The notes under the pieces were generated by a model that was not told where the DNA came from, ran no database searches, and was given only the letters and a program-made list of their open reading frames with translations. A DNA stretch of 64,000 nucleotides from the NCBI RefSeq assembly GCF_036850765.1, contig NC_089491.1, positions 132,796,266 to 132,860,265 on the forward strand, written 5' to 3'. Numbering within the stretch: position 1 is the first letter of the stretch; every line of letters starts with the position of its first letter. A program made the translations under genes and the position numbers. This DNA comes from Saccopteryx bilineata (lineage: Eukaryota; Chordata; Mammalia; Chiroptera; Emballonuridae). Positions 32,867 through 44,879 of the stretch are shown here, in pieces.

Positions 32867-35800
32867 GTGTCAATAATTACACTAAATGTAAACGGATTAA
32901 ACTCACCAATAAAAAGACACAGAGTAGCAGAATGGATTAAAAAAGAAAATCCAACTGTATGCTGCCTACAGGAAACTCATCTAAGTAACAAGGATAAAAA
33001 CAAATTCAAAGTGAAAGGCTGGAAAACAATACTCCAAGCAAATAACATCCAAAAAAAAGCAGGCATAGCAATACTCATATCTGATAATGCTGACTACAAG
33101 ACAACAAAAGTACTCAGAGACAAAAATGGCCATTTCATAATGGCTAAGGGGACACTGAATCAAGAAGACATAACAATTCTTAATATATATGCACCAAACC
33201 AAGGAGCACCAAAATATATAAGACAGCTACTTATTGACCTTAAAACAAAAACTGACAAAAATACAATCATACTTGGAGACCTCAATACACCACTGACGGC
33301 TCTAGATCGGTCATCCAAACAGAGAATCAACAAAGACATAGTGGCCTTAAACAAAACACTAGAGCACCTGGATATGATAGACATCTACAGGACATTTCAT
33401 CCCAAAGTGACTGAGTATACATTTTTCTCCAGTGTACATGGATCATTCTCAAGAATTGACCATATGTTGGGCCACAAAAACAACATCAGCAAATTCAGAA
33501 AAATCAAAGTTGTACCAAGCATATTTTCTGATCATAAAGCCTTGAAACTAGAATTCAACTGCAAAAAGGAGGAAAAAAATCCCACAAAAATGTGGAAACT
33601 AAACAACATACTTTTAAAAAATGAATGGATCAAAGAAGAAATAAGTGCAGAGATCAAAAGATATATACAGACTAATGAAAATGACAATACGACATATCAG
33701 AATCTATGGGATGCAGCAAAAGCAGTGATAAGAGGGAAGTTCATATCACTTCAGGCATATATGAACAAACAAGAGAGAGCCCAAGTGAACCACTTAACTT
33801 CACACCTTAAGGAACTAGAAAAAGAAGAACAAAGACAACCCAAAACCTGCCGAAGAAAGGAGATGATAAAAATCAGAGCAGAAATAAATGAAATAGAGAA
33901 CAGTAAAACTATAGAAAAAATTAATAGAACAAAGAGCTGGTTCTTTGAAAAAAATCAACAAAATTGACAAACCTTGGCAAGACTTACCAAGGAAAAAAGA
34001 GAAAGAACTCATATAAACAAAATCCAAAATGAAAGAGGAGAAATCACCACGGACACCATAGATATACAAAGAATTATTGTAGAATACTATGAAAAACTTT
34101 ATGCCACTAAATTCAACAACCTAGAAGAAATGGATAAATTTCTAGAACAATACAACCTTCCTAGACTGAGTCAAGAAGAAGCAGAAAGCCTAAACAGGCC
34201 TATTAGTAGAGAAGAAATAGAAAAAAACATTAAAAACCTCCCCAAAAATAAAAGTCCAGGCCCTGACGGCTATACCAGCGAATTTTATCAAACATTCAAA
34301 GAAGACTTGGTTCCTATTCTACTCAAAGTCTTCCAAAAAATTGAAGAAGAAGCAATACTTCCAAACACATTTTATGAGGCCAACATAACCCTCATACCAA
34401 AACCAGGCAAGGATGGCACAAAAAAAGAAAACTACAGACCAATATCTCTAATGAATACAGATGCTAAAATACTAAACAAAATACTAGCAAATCGAATACA
34501 ACAATATATTAAAAAAATAATACATCATGATCAAGTGAGATTCATCCCAGAATCTCAAGGATGGTTCAACATATGTAAAACGGTTAACGTAATATACCAT
34601 ATCAACAAAACAAAGAACAAAAACCACATGATCTTATCAATAGACGCAGAAAAGGCTTTTGATAAAATACAACACAATTTTATGTTTAAGACTCTCAACA
34701 AAATGGGTATAGAAGGAAAATATCTCAACATGATAAAGGCCATATACGATAAACCATCAGCTAACATCCTATTAAATGCCACTAAACTGAAGGCTTTCCC
34801 CCTTAAATCAGGAACAAGACAGGGTTGTCCACTCTCTCCACTCTTATTTAATGTGGTACTAGAGGTTCTAGTCAGAGCAATCAGACAAGACAAAGAAATA
34901 AAAGGCATCCATATCGGAAAAGAAGAAGTAAAGGTATCACTTTTTGCAGATGATATGATCCTATACATCGAAAACCCCAAAGAATCCACAAAAAGACTAC
35001 TAGAAACAATAAGCCAATACAGTAAGGTCGCAGGATACAAAATTAACATACAGAAGTCAATAGCCTTTCTATATGCCAACAATGAAACAACTGAGAACGA
35101 ACTCAAAAGAATAATCCTCTTCACAATTGCAACAAAAAAATAAAATACTTAGGAATAAACATAACAAAGAATGTTAAGAACTTATATAATGAAAACTATA
35201 AACCATTGTTAAGAGAAATCGAGAAAGATATAATGAGATGGAAGAATATTCCTTGTTCTTGGTTAGGAAGAATAAATATAATCAAGATGGCTATATTACC
35301 CAAAGCAATATACAAATTTAATGCAATTCCCATCAAAATTCCAATAACATTTTTTAAAGAAATGGAGCAAAAAATTATCAGATTTATATGGAACTATAAA
35401 AAACCCCGAATAGCCAAAGAAATCCTAAAGAAAAAGAATGAAGCTGGGGGCATTACAATACCTGACTTCAAACTATATTATAGGGCCACGACAATCAAAA
35501 CAGCATGGTATTGGCAGAAAAATAGACACTCAGACCAATGGAACAGAATAGAAAGTCCAGAAATAAAACCACATATATATAGTCAAATAATTTTTGATAA
35601 AGGGGCCAAGAACATACAATGGAGAAAAGAAAGCCTCTTCAATAAATGGTGCTGGGAAAACTGGAAAGCCACATGCAAAAGAATGAAACTGCACTACACT
35701 TTGTCCCCCTGTACTAAAATTAACTCAAAATGGATCAAAGATCTAAACATAAGACCTGAAACAATAAAGTACATAGAAGAAGACTTAGGTACTAAATTCA

Positions 35801-36676
35801 TGGACCTGGGTTTTAAAGAGCATTTTATGAATTTGACTCCACAGGCAAGAAAAGTGAAGGCAAAAATTAATGAATGGGACTACATCAGACTAAGAAGTTT
35901 TTGCTCAGCAAGAGAAACTGATAACAAAATAAACAGAAAGCCAACTAAATGGGAAATAATATTTTCAAACAACAGCTCAGATAAGGGCCTAATATCCAAA
36001 ATATACAAAGAACTCATAAAACTCAACAACAAACAAACAAACAATCCAATAAAAAAATGGGAAGAGGACATGAACAGACACTTCTTCCAGGAGGAAGTAC
36101 AAATGGCCAACAGATATATGAAAAGATGCTCATCTTCTTTAGTTATTAGAGAAATGCAAATCAAAACGGCAATGAGATACCACCTCACACCTGTTAGATT
36201 AGCTATTATTAGCAAGACAGGTAATAGCAAATTACCTGTGGAGAGGCTGTGGAGAAAAAGGAACCCTCATCCACTGTTGGTGGGAATGTAAAGTAGTACA
36301 ACTATTATGGAAGAAAGTATGGTGGTTCCTCAAAAAACTGAAAATAGAACTACCTTATGACCCAGCAATCCCTCTACTGGGTATATACCCCAAAACCTCA
36401 GAAACATTGATACGTAAAGACACAGGCAGCCCCATGTTCATTGCAGCATTGTTCACAGTGGCCAGGACATGGAAACAACCAAAAAGCCCGTCAATAGATG
36501 ACTGGATAAAGAAGATGTGGCACATATACACTATGGAATACTACTCAGCCATAAGAAATGATGACATCGGAACATTTACAGCAAAATGGTGGGATCTTGA
36601 TAACATGATACGAAGTGAAATAAGTAAATCAGAAAAAACCAGGAACTGCTTTACTCCATACGTAGGTGGGACATAA
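32867..36676 (+). pseudogene. L1 ORF2 (endonuclease and reverse transcriptase) with several frame breaks
   Basis: The start '[14 protein letters not shown]' opens the endonuclease domain ('CCLQETH', 'ILGDLNTPL', 'SRIDHMLG', 'SDHKAL'). The reverse transcriptase follows ('[14 protein letters not shown]', '[12 protein letters not shown]', catalytic 'FADD' near 34950). The C-terminal region ends at 36674-36676. Breaks are an extra A in the run at 33948-33954, giving a TGA at 33965-33967, and a compensating loss near 33975. One A is lost at 35134-35140 and there is a further shift near 36230. The closely related copy at 53700 serves as an internal reference. Not functional as read. Confidence 0.92.
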
Positions 36677-36952
36677 AAGTGAAACTAAGAGACATTGATA
36701 AGAGTGTGGTGGTTACGGGGGGAGGGGGGAAAGGGAGAGGGAAAGGGGGAGGGGAAGGGGCACAAAGAAAACTAGATAGAATTTGACAGAGGACAATCTG
36801 ACTTTGGGTGATGGGTATGCAACATAATTGAAAGACAAGATAACCTGGACTTGTTGATCTTTGAATATATATAACCTGATTTATTGATGTCACCCCATTA
36901 AAAAAATAAAATTATAATAAAAAAATTAATAAAAAAAAGAAAACTCATGCTT

Positions 36953-37557
36953 ATTCTCAATTATATTCTGAAATTAGGTTAAAGTAAAACAAAACAAAGC
37001 AACAACAAAAACACTTGGTTTTAGTGAGTTATATGTAAAAAGGAAGAGAAAATAATTATTTTTCCTTTAGTACATGGTTTATCCAAAGTTCCAGGGAGAT
37101 GTCAGTTGATTAATAGTAGATACTAACTTAGTGAACTTTTTTCTGTTTTGATAATTCATTTTATAGATTAGTCATCATAAAGTTTATCCCAGATTGGCTT
37201 CCCTCTTTTACCCAGAATGCTTTTCAGTCACCTCTTCTCACAGTTAATTTAGGGAGCCCAAGGAATATAAACTTTTACCATGGACTTCAAGAAAGTGAGC
37301 TTCAGAAAGTACATTATAATGCTGTTAAAGTCATATTATACATTTCTAAATAAAAAGTAAATTATTTGAGGGTATCTGTACCACAGTTCTTTCTTGGCAT
37401 AGGAAAGGAAGCATTAATAGCTTTCATTAGAATTGAGACAGCAGGCAAATATGTATTTCTCCAAATATTTTTGAGAACCAGATAATAATTTTAAAAAATC
37501 ATACAAACAAATGTTTTTGAATAGAATAATCTCTAACTTTAGAAAGGAAAAAGTTTC
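36953..37557. other. No gene recognised
   Basis: Intergenic AT-rich sequence between the full-length L1 and the TMPRSS12 3' end. Confidence 0.5.
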
Positions 37558-37880
37558 AGCCCTGGCTGGTGACTTAGTGGATAGAGTGTCAGCCTTACAT
37601 ATGGACATCCAGAATTTATGTGCCAGGTCAGGGCACACAAGAGAAGCTGACCATCTGCTTCCCCCCTTCTCTTTCTCTTCTTCTCCCGTCACCAGTGGCT
37701 TGATTGGTTTGAGTGTGGCCCCAGGCACTGAGGATAGCTCCATTGGAGCACATTAACCTCAGGCAATAAAAATAGCTTGGTACTTGAGCATTGGCCCTAG
37801 ATGGGGTTGCCAGGGAGCATGCAGGAGTCTGCCTCACTATCTCCCCTCCTCTCACCTAAAAAAAAAAAAAAAAAAAAAAA
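37558..37880 (+). mobile_element. SINE, class A-like, diverged
   Basis: Head 'agccctggctggtgacttag' and 'gaccatctgcttcccccc' body, ending in a pure A tail of about 22 bases. Confidence 0.85.
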
Positions 37881-37933
37881 GAGGAGTTTTGATTTAATTA
37901 ACAAAAGAACAACTTCATTTTAATTATAAACTC

Positions 37934-37939
37934 TTTATT
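37934..37939 (-). terminator. TMPRSS12: Candidate TMPRSS12 polyadenylation signal
   Basis: aataaa on the minus strand about 300 bases past the stop codon, just before the SINE tail. The placement suits a short 3' UTR (about 37915-38235). Confidence 0.5.
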
Positions 37940-38235
37940 CTTTGTCATGTACATACATAAAGTATATTTAAACTGAATATTTTATACAAACTCTAGGAAA
38001 GTGTTCCAGATAAATTATGATTATAAAGTAAAACAATGAAGATACATCAAAGATGCTTGTGATTCAGTAATAATTCACAATCGTATATCTAAAATGTCAC
38101 AGTCCTTTTAATCCCCCCAAAATGTCCACATAACAACTCAAAAATGGGCAATAACTTGTCCAGAGAATAAATTATTTTCATTATGTGGAACATGGAAAGG
38201 GACATGGTGGAAAATTAAGATACTTTAGAATTCTT

Positions 38236-38487
38236 TTATGGAGTTCCTAGTAAGACAACAGTACCTAAGGCGATGAGGACCTGTCCAAGTAGCATATTTA
38301 TATGAAATATGTCTTTATTGCTTGCCTGGTAGAGGTGATCTCTCAACCACATTTCGAAGAAGAATGGACCAGAGTAGACACCAGGAAAATTTTTTCGACC
38401 ACAGCCATATCCGAAACTGGTAACTCCCATTACAAAAAATCGTTTTTGTTCTGGTAAGTAGCACATTAATGGTCCACCACTATCACC
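38236..38487 (-). CDS. TMPRSS12: TMPRSS12 trypsin-like protease, last exon (exon 5)
   Basis: The exon starts in phase 0 after ttaatag at 38488 and opens with GDSGGP, which holds the catalytic Ser (195 in chymotrypsin numbering). It then has '[19 protein letters not shown]'. Gly216 and Gly226 of the specificity pocket appear in 'SFGYGCG' and 'FPGVY'. The C-terminal '[14 protein letters not shown]' is a hydrophobic tail that would anchor the protein in the membrane. 83 residues then stop at 38236-38238. Human TMPRSS12 is a membrane-linked serine protease expressed in testis, with a role in male fertility; that is family knowledge. No damage is visible here. Confidence 0.95.
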   Translation of the reverse strand, partial: GDSGGPLMCYLPEQKRFFVMGVTSFGYGCGRKNFPGVYSGPFFFEMWLRDHLYQASNKDIFHINMLLGQVLIALGTVVLLGTP

Positions 38488-38880
38488 CTATTAAAAAAGC
38501 CCCAAAATAGTGTTAGTTACTTCTTTATATAATAGTAAAGCTAGAATAAATTAATCACATTAAACATACATTTATATAAATACACATTTTCAATATACCT
38601 CTAAGTTATTAAGATCAATAGATTTTTTAGTTTACATTCCAACTCAAACAGGAATTCAGTTACATTCAATCTGGCCTAGTATTTAGAGGAACCACATAGC
38701 TGGTGGATAAACTTACCATCTACATAATTTTGAATCAGAATACTATAAACTAGATTGTTTGGATTTTTTACTACAATTACTCAGGAGAAATATAATTTAG
38801 GATGTGTGCAAAATATTGTAAACATTGTTAGAATACTTCTGTTGGTTAATGCTGTTTGTGACAGGTATAACTTTAAAATA

Positions 38881-39114
38881 CTGTATTTCCTCATGTATGA
38901 GACACACCTTTTTTCAAAAAATTTGGGGTCTAAAAATTGGGTGCATCATACAGTGGTTGTAGATTTTATTTTACTTGCAGTTCCCGCTTTTTCACATGGA
39001 TGAAGAGTTGTATGAATTTTATGATGAATAAAACTTGAGTTCAATAACTTTATATATATTTTTTTTAATTTTGGCCCCCCAAATTAGGGTGCATCTTATA
39101 CATGGGAAATACAG
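38881..39114. mobile_element. MITE-like DNA element, copy 2
   Basis: Starts ctgtatttcctcatgtatga and ends with the inverse, 'cttatacatgggaaatacag'. Inverted relative to 14773-15100 and about 90 bp shorter. It lies in TMPRSS12 intron 4. Confidence 0.8.
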
Positions 39115-39639
39115 TACATGAAGGAGTCTTTTAGGTATATGTGGTTTTCAAGATAGAGAAGAGTAAACTGAATCTTACAAGAAATGGCATCTAAGTGTTG
39201 ACATTGGCTGATGCAGGATATTAGGAATAAATGGCTAATCCTCTCAGTGTTATAAACAACAAATCTCCTTCGGCTGTCAATTTAACAACTGAAACACTAT
39301 TACAAGGATGTGAATCACTCAAAACAGCAAGGACACTGAGCTGCTACAGTGCCTAGCAGTTAAAGACTGTTATTAAAATGTTTTCAAGTTCTCTCTATAT
39401 ACTAGGCCTTAAATAATTATTTTTTGACAATGGAAATGTTTCACTTATGACTACAGTTTAATTAGATTGGATTCTTTACTATTTTACTCAGTAAGGTTTT
39501 TAAGGAAAAAGACACAGGAAAGTAAATCCTTGATTTCTAGAAGTCAGAATGAGTAGAAGATCAGAGCATGGGGTATTACTTAGGAGTGAAGTGCTGATAG
39601 ATTTAATAGTGAAGAAAAGAGGAATAAAGAAAGATTCAA

Positions 39640-39838
39640 GGCCCTGGCCAGGAAGCTCTGTTAGAGGGTCATTCTGTTATGCCAAGTTTGTGGGTTTGAT
39701 CCCAGTCAGGGCACATACAAGAATCAACCAATGAATGCATAGATAAGTGGAACAATAAATCCATGTCACTCTCTTTCTCCCTCTCTCTCCCTCTTCCTTT
39801 CCTCTCTCTCTAAAATAAATCAATAAAAATTTTAAAAG
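39640..39838 (+). mobile_element. SINE, class D
   Basis: 'ccctggccaggaagctctg' head, 'acatacaagaatcaacc' body and an A/T-rich tail. Confidence 0.9.
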
Positions 39839-39849
39839 ATTTAAAACAA

Positions 39850-40850
39850 AAAGTATATAAATTGTACTTCATAAAAAATAGAAAAACTTTGTGCTATAAA
39901 TGATAGCATTAGGGAAGTAAAAAGACAGTCCACAGAATGGTAGAAAATTTTATCTATAATAAATAAAGAATGCTTATGACTCTCAATAATAAAAAGTACC
40001 ATAACTTATTTTAAAAATGGGCAAAGGACCTGAATAGACATTTCTCCAAAGAAGAGGTGCAAATGGCTAATAAACATATGCAAAGATGCTCAGCACTGTT
40101 AGTCATTAGGGCAATGCAAATTAAAACCACAATGAGAAACCATTTTATATAAAGATGGCTGTAATAAAAAAGACAATAAGTGCTGACAAGGATATGGGGA
40201 AATTGGAATGCTTGTGCATTACTGGTGAGAATATAAAATGGCGCAACCACTGTGGACTACAGTTTGGCAGTTCTTCAAAATGTTAAACATTGACTCAGCA
40301 GTTCCACCCCAGGGAAATTTCCAAGAGAAATACAAACATGCCTACACATAAAAATATATACACAAACATTTATAGCAACATTATTCATAATAGCCAAAAA
40401 GTGGAAATAGCTCAAATGTCCATCAACTAATGAATAGATAAATAAAATGTAGTATATTCATAAAATGGTATATTATTTGGCAATAAAATAAAGTATTAAT
40501 ACATGTCACAATGTGGATAAGCGCTGAAAACATTATCCACAAAGTGAAAGCAGTCACAAAAGACCACATATTGAACGATACCATTCATATGAAATTTCCA
40601 GACTAGGCAAATCTATAGATTCGTGGTTGTCTAAGGCTGGGGGTGGGCGGGAGGAATGAGGAGTAACTCATAATATGTAGAGGTTTCTTTTTTGGGTGAT
40701 AAGAAATGTCCCAAATTTAGATTGTGGTAATGGTTGCACTACTCTGTAAATGTATTAAAAACCCATTGAGTTGTACACTTTAAATGAGTGAACTGTATAC
40801 ATATGTAAATCATATCTCCTGAAGGTGGTAATGAAAAAGGAAGGAAGAAA
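39850..40850 (+). mobile_element. L1 3' fragment, old
   Basis: ORF2 end ('gacctgaatagacatttctc', then 'agcaacattattcataatag') followed by a 3' UTR with 'gtggttgtctaaggctgg'. It fills most of intron 4. Confidence 0.88.
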
Positions 40851-41029
40851 GGTTCAGTGCAAATCAGGAAAGCAAAAGGATTTGGATTGTTGGTATAGTT
40901 AAAAATGAGAACAAATAATTTAGTGATTTTGAGGCTTGAAAACGAAGGCTTCACCAGAAAGTGATCAAACCTTGTTCAATTTCTCTCTGGCTTTAAAAAA
41001 TATCTCTAAGGAAAATTATTTGGTCTTAC

Positions 41030-41172
41030 CCTGCAAGAATCAAAATGTCCATTTTCATCACCTGCACAAAACGAAGTTACAGGAATTATATTACCATAAC
41101 TCATCTCAGAATTACAAATGTTTCGAGAAATATAATGCACTTCCGCTTCCTGTAACATACTTGTAATGCTAC
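41030..41172 (-). CDS. TMPRSS12: TMPRSS12, exon 4
   Basis: 143 bases, acceptor ttaatag at 41173-41179 and donor gtaaga from 41029. The first two bases complete a Gly codon split with exon 3, and the exon ends in phase 0. It encodes 'SITSMLQEAEVHYISR', 'NIIPVTSFCAG' and 'GHFDSCR'. The Asp in 'FDSC' is residue 189 at the base of the S1 pocket, which predicts cleavage after Arg or Lys. Paired cysteines of the S1 fold are present. Confidence 0.94.
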
Positions 41173-42480
41173 CTATTAACAAAAAAATACCAATAAATTA
41201 TTTTGGAGAGCAGGCATTTGAACAGTGATGTAAAATGTTAATATTGAATAGGTTTTATTTCCAAAGCAACTGATTCAACAATTATGTAAGATTGTATCCA
41301 TATATATATGGATATATGCCTAGGAAGATTGTTGAAGAACATTCACCAAAATGCTAATAATGATAGTATCTCTAAGCTATTACAAATTTCAGGTTATTTT
41401 TGCTGTCTTTGCTCTCATGTACTCTTGAAGGTCTCACAAGGGGATCTATCATTTTTACAAAATAAAGCAATAGTCAAGGACTAAAGAGGCAAAGTCAGAG
41501 GTCATTGTTTCTTATGCTCTAAATTATGAATAATTTTATTACATTTTATAATGATGCTACATCTTGAAAAATGGTGCACAGGAAAATAAAACATTTTAAT
41601 TTATATACTCCCCTAACTTCTCTTCTTATTTCTGACAATGACGTGGTTCTTTGCTACAGAAAAAAAAAAAAGGAAAATACAAGACAACACTTCAGGAACC
41701 ATTTAAGGACAGAATATGGTAAAATTTACCCATAGAAAAGCTGCTGTAACAGCAGCATCTGATCCTATCAGTCTGAGTTGCAGTTGTCTCATGCGGTAGC
41801 TGAATATTTTGTGTGCCCCGCATACTTCTCCAGCGTTGGAAGTACTAGACATTGCCCCTTGACTGCGAGTGGGCAGGTACCCAACTATTCCAGCCACGGA
41901 ATTCTGCTCTCCTGGTGACACTGATTGGTCTAGAGATGACTATATTTGGTATCAGTGTAACTGATTGGAATACTTCTCCAGCATTTTTTTTTTAACTGGG
42001 GCTGACAGAGAAGAACTTTTCAGCCTATTCACAGGGCTGTTAAGCTATAAATCCAAAGCAACCTGTAGCCTTAGTTCCAGCATTTTGAGGACAGGCAGCC
42101 TGAGAAAACAGTCAACATACAGTGAGACTAGAATAGGAAATAAAAATAAAATATATTCCAATGGTATTCAGATTATTGGATCGAGGCTTCCTAGAGGCCA
42201 GTCACATTTCTGCCATTTATTTTAAAATAATGAAGTTATAGTAATACTGGCTGCATATAAAGGAACATATGTAACATGTAAATTATAGAATTTAATAATG
42301 AACACCTGGGAACCTACCATCCAATTAATGAAACTGAACAATTCTAATACCAGTGCAGTATTAGTGCAGTGATATTAAAAACCCAGAGATTTTAAAACAA
42401 ATAGGAGGAGCCCAGAAACAGCTGTTTGGGTTTTCTATTCCGTTGCACTGGTCACTTAGAATTTCCTTGCAAAATAAAAC
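41173..42480. other. TMPRSS12 intron 3, start; no exon
   Basis: Mostly unassigned. 41880-42120 has the look of an ancient interspersed repeat ('ctgattggtctagagatga'), not named. Confidence 0.45.
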
Positions 42481-42860
42481 ACTTAACTACTATAGCTTTA
42501 AAATAAACCTTGATTTCGGGATGGCAATTCTTCCATAGGATTGTCTTGGCTATTGTTGGGTCTTTTAGAATCAGCTTTTTAATTGTCTCAAAACTCATAT
42601 TACGGTTTATCATTCTCTTTATTTTATTAGTTTTGCTGATAGAATTGACATCTTTATGATCTCAGTTTTTCTGTTCCAGCAGAAAGTATACCAGCATTTA
42701 CTTAACTATTCTTTAATGTCTTTAAAAAATATTTTAGGGTTTTTTTCCCATATAAGGCCTACATCTTTTGTTAGTTTTGTTTTTAGCAACCTAATCACTT
42801 TGGTATTATTGTAAATTTTAATGTTTTGAACTTTTCCAACATTTTATTATGAAAAATTTC
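42480..42860 (-). mobile_element. L1 fragment, antisense
   Basis: 'actactatagctttaaaata', 'gtcttggctattgttgggtc' and 'ttctttaatgtctttaaaa' are the complement of L1 ORF2. Confidence 0.8.
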
Positions 42861-43223
42861 AAACACAAAACAAAGATCAAAGAACTTCTCAGTGAACAGC
42901 CATATGCCTACCTCCTAGGTTCTTTAATCTGTAGTTGTTTTTGCAACTTTTTATTTAGCTATAATTCCAAAATTATAGAAAAGTAGTGATAATAGTACAA
43001 AGAACTGTCAAGTATTCCTTTACTGAGATGCATCAGTTGTTTGCTTTTTGTCACACTTGCATTATTTGCACTCTGTGTGTTTATCATTTTTTCTGAATCA
43101 TTTGAGAGTGAATAGCAGACATTGTTTCCTTATACCTTTAAATACTTCAGTGTGCATTTGTTAAGAAAAAGGAACATTCTCTTATTAAGCATAGTACATT
43201 TATCAAGATCAGGAAGGAAATTT

Positions 43224-43560
43224 AGGCCCTGGCCAGTGGCTCAGTGGATAGAGCATCGCCTGGCATATGGATGTCTTGGGTTTGATTCTAGTCAGGGCAC
43301 ACAGGAGAAGTGACCGTCTGCCCCCCCCCCACTGCCTTCTCTCCTTCTTCCCCTCCTGCAGCCAGTGGCTTGATTCGTTCCAGCGTGGACCCCCAGGTGC
43401 CGAGAATAGCTCCTTTGAAGGTATCAGCCTGAGGAGCTAAAAATAGATTGTACTCAGCATTGGCCCCAGATGGGGTTGCTGGGTGGATCCTGGTCAGGGT
43501 GCATGCATGTGGGAGAGTCTGCATCACTATTTCCCCTTCTCTCACCTTAAAAAAACAAAC
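43224..43560 (+). mobile_element. SINE, class A-like
   Basis: 'ggccctggccagtggctcag' head and 'gtgaccgtctgcccccccc' body. A (ATT)n run follows at 43573-43600. Confidence 0.87.
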
Positions 43561-43577
43561 AAAATGAAATCTATATT

Positions 43578-44236
43578 ATTATTATTATTATTACTATGAT
43601 TTTAATGAGAGAGATTAGAACCATCAACTCACAGTTGCAGCAATTTAGTTGTTCATTGATTGTTTCTCATATGTGCCTTGCCTGGGGTGCTCCAGCCAAG
43701 TCAGTGACCCTTTGCTTAAGCCTGCAACCTTGGGCTCAAGCCAGTGACCATGGGACCATGTCGATGACCCCACACTCAAACTGGTGAGCCTGCACTCAAG
43801 CCAGATGAGCCCACACTCAAGCTGGAAACCTTGGGGTTTTTGAACCTGAGACCTCAACCGATGCTCTATCCCCAGGGGTTCCCAAACTATGGCCCGCGGG
43901 CCGCATGTGGCCCCCTGAGACCATTTATCCGGCCCCCGCCCCACTTCTGGAAGGGGCATGCACCTCTTTCATTGGTGGTCAGTGAGAGGAGCATAGTTCC
44001 CATTGAAATACTGGTCAGTGTGTTGATTTAAATTTACTTATTCTTTATTTTAAATATTGTATTTGTTCTTGTTTTGTTTTTTACTTTAAAATAACATGTG
44101 CAGTGTGCATAGGGATTTGTTCATAGTTATTTTTATAGTCCGGCCCTCCAACGGTCTGAGGGACAGTGAACTGGCCCCCTGTGTAAAAAGTTTGGGGACC
44201 CCTGCTCTATCCATTGTGTCACTACTGGTCAGGCAA
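43578..44236 (-). mobile_element. SINE, class C, split by an hAT element
   Basis: Iterated units at 43690-43840 and the head side after 44213 ('attgtgtcactactggtcag') belong to one minus-strand SINE. Confidence 0.88.
43872..44204. mobile_element. Non-autonomous hAT transposon
   Basis: 333 bp, ends ccaggggttcccaaact and agtttggggacccctg. An exact 8-bp duplication ctctatcc lies at 43864-43871 and 44205-44212. Related to the element at 10249. Confidence 0.94.
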
Positions 44237-44561
44237 CACTCTTTTTTTATATATTTATATATACTTTTTAGTTAATTAATTGTGTTTACATAGATTCTAG
44301 GGTCACCCCGAATGCACCCCTCTCCCCCATATTCCCTTGCCCCCCTCCTTACAGTGCCTTCCCCACTTCCCTTCAGGTTTCTCCCATCCTATCATCCCCT
44401 TTCCCTCTGTCCTCTTCTCCTCTGGTCCCTTTGATCCCTCCTCTGACTGAAAAAAAGAAATGCACCCCCATGTTTACAGCAGCATTGTTCACAATAGCGA
44501 AGATCTGGAAACAGCCCAAATGTCCGTCAGTGAACTAGTGGATTAAAAAGCAGTGGTACAT

Positions 44562-44638
<77 letters not shown>

Positions 44639-44850
44639 ACACACACACACACACACACAATGGAATACTATGGGGCTATGAAAAAGAAGGAAATAATTAA
44701 TTTTTGCAACGATATGAAGGGACCTGAAAACTACAGGTTATGTTGAGTGAAATAAGCCAGGCAGAGAAAAAAAAATCTCATATGACCTCACTCATTTGAG
44801 GAATCCAAGGAATAATGAGAATCAAGGAACAGAATTGAGAAAGGCAACAC
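44237..44850. mobile_element. L1 3' pieces in opposite orientations
   Basis: 44237-44450 is an antisense L1 3' UTR ('tttacatagattctagggtc'). 44455-44850 is the sense ORF2 end ('gcagcattgttcacaatag', 'tggaatactatggggctatg'). They meet at a short A-rich join. Confidence 0.75.
44568..44659 (+). repeat. (TA)n(CA)n microsatellite
   Basis: About 68 bp of TA followed by 24 bp of CA, inside the L1 ORF2 phrase that normally reads 'acatatacacaatggaatac' or similar. Confidence 0.97.
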
Positions 44851-44879
44851 TGTCTTTTAAGTAAACAAGCCAACACTAT

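Larger units (their letters stand above)
28958..36938 (+). mobile_element. Full-length L1 retrotransposon
   Basis: The exact 14-bp repeat gaaaactcatgctt at 28944-28957 and 36939-36952 delimits a 7.98-kb insertion. It has a 5' UTR of about 2.5 kb with tandem units, ORF1, ORF2, a 3' UTR with a G-rich purine tract (36716-36760) and an A-rich tail. Both ORFs carry frame breaks, mostly at homopolymers. The element lies in the interval between METTL7A and TMPRSS12, in opposite orientation to both. It is a retrotransposon, copying itself by target-primed reverse transcription; as read, this copy is not competent. Confidence 0.96.

Noticed and set aside
44237..44850. Twin-priming inversion of one L1
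   Set aside because: The antisense piece is 3' UTR and the sense piece is the ORF2 end, so the order does not fit a simple 5' inversion. Two separate fragments are safer.
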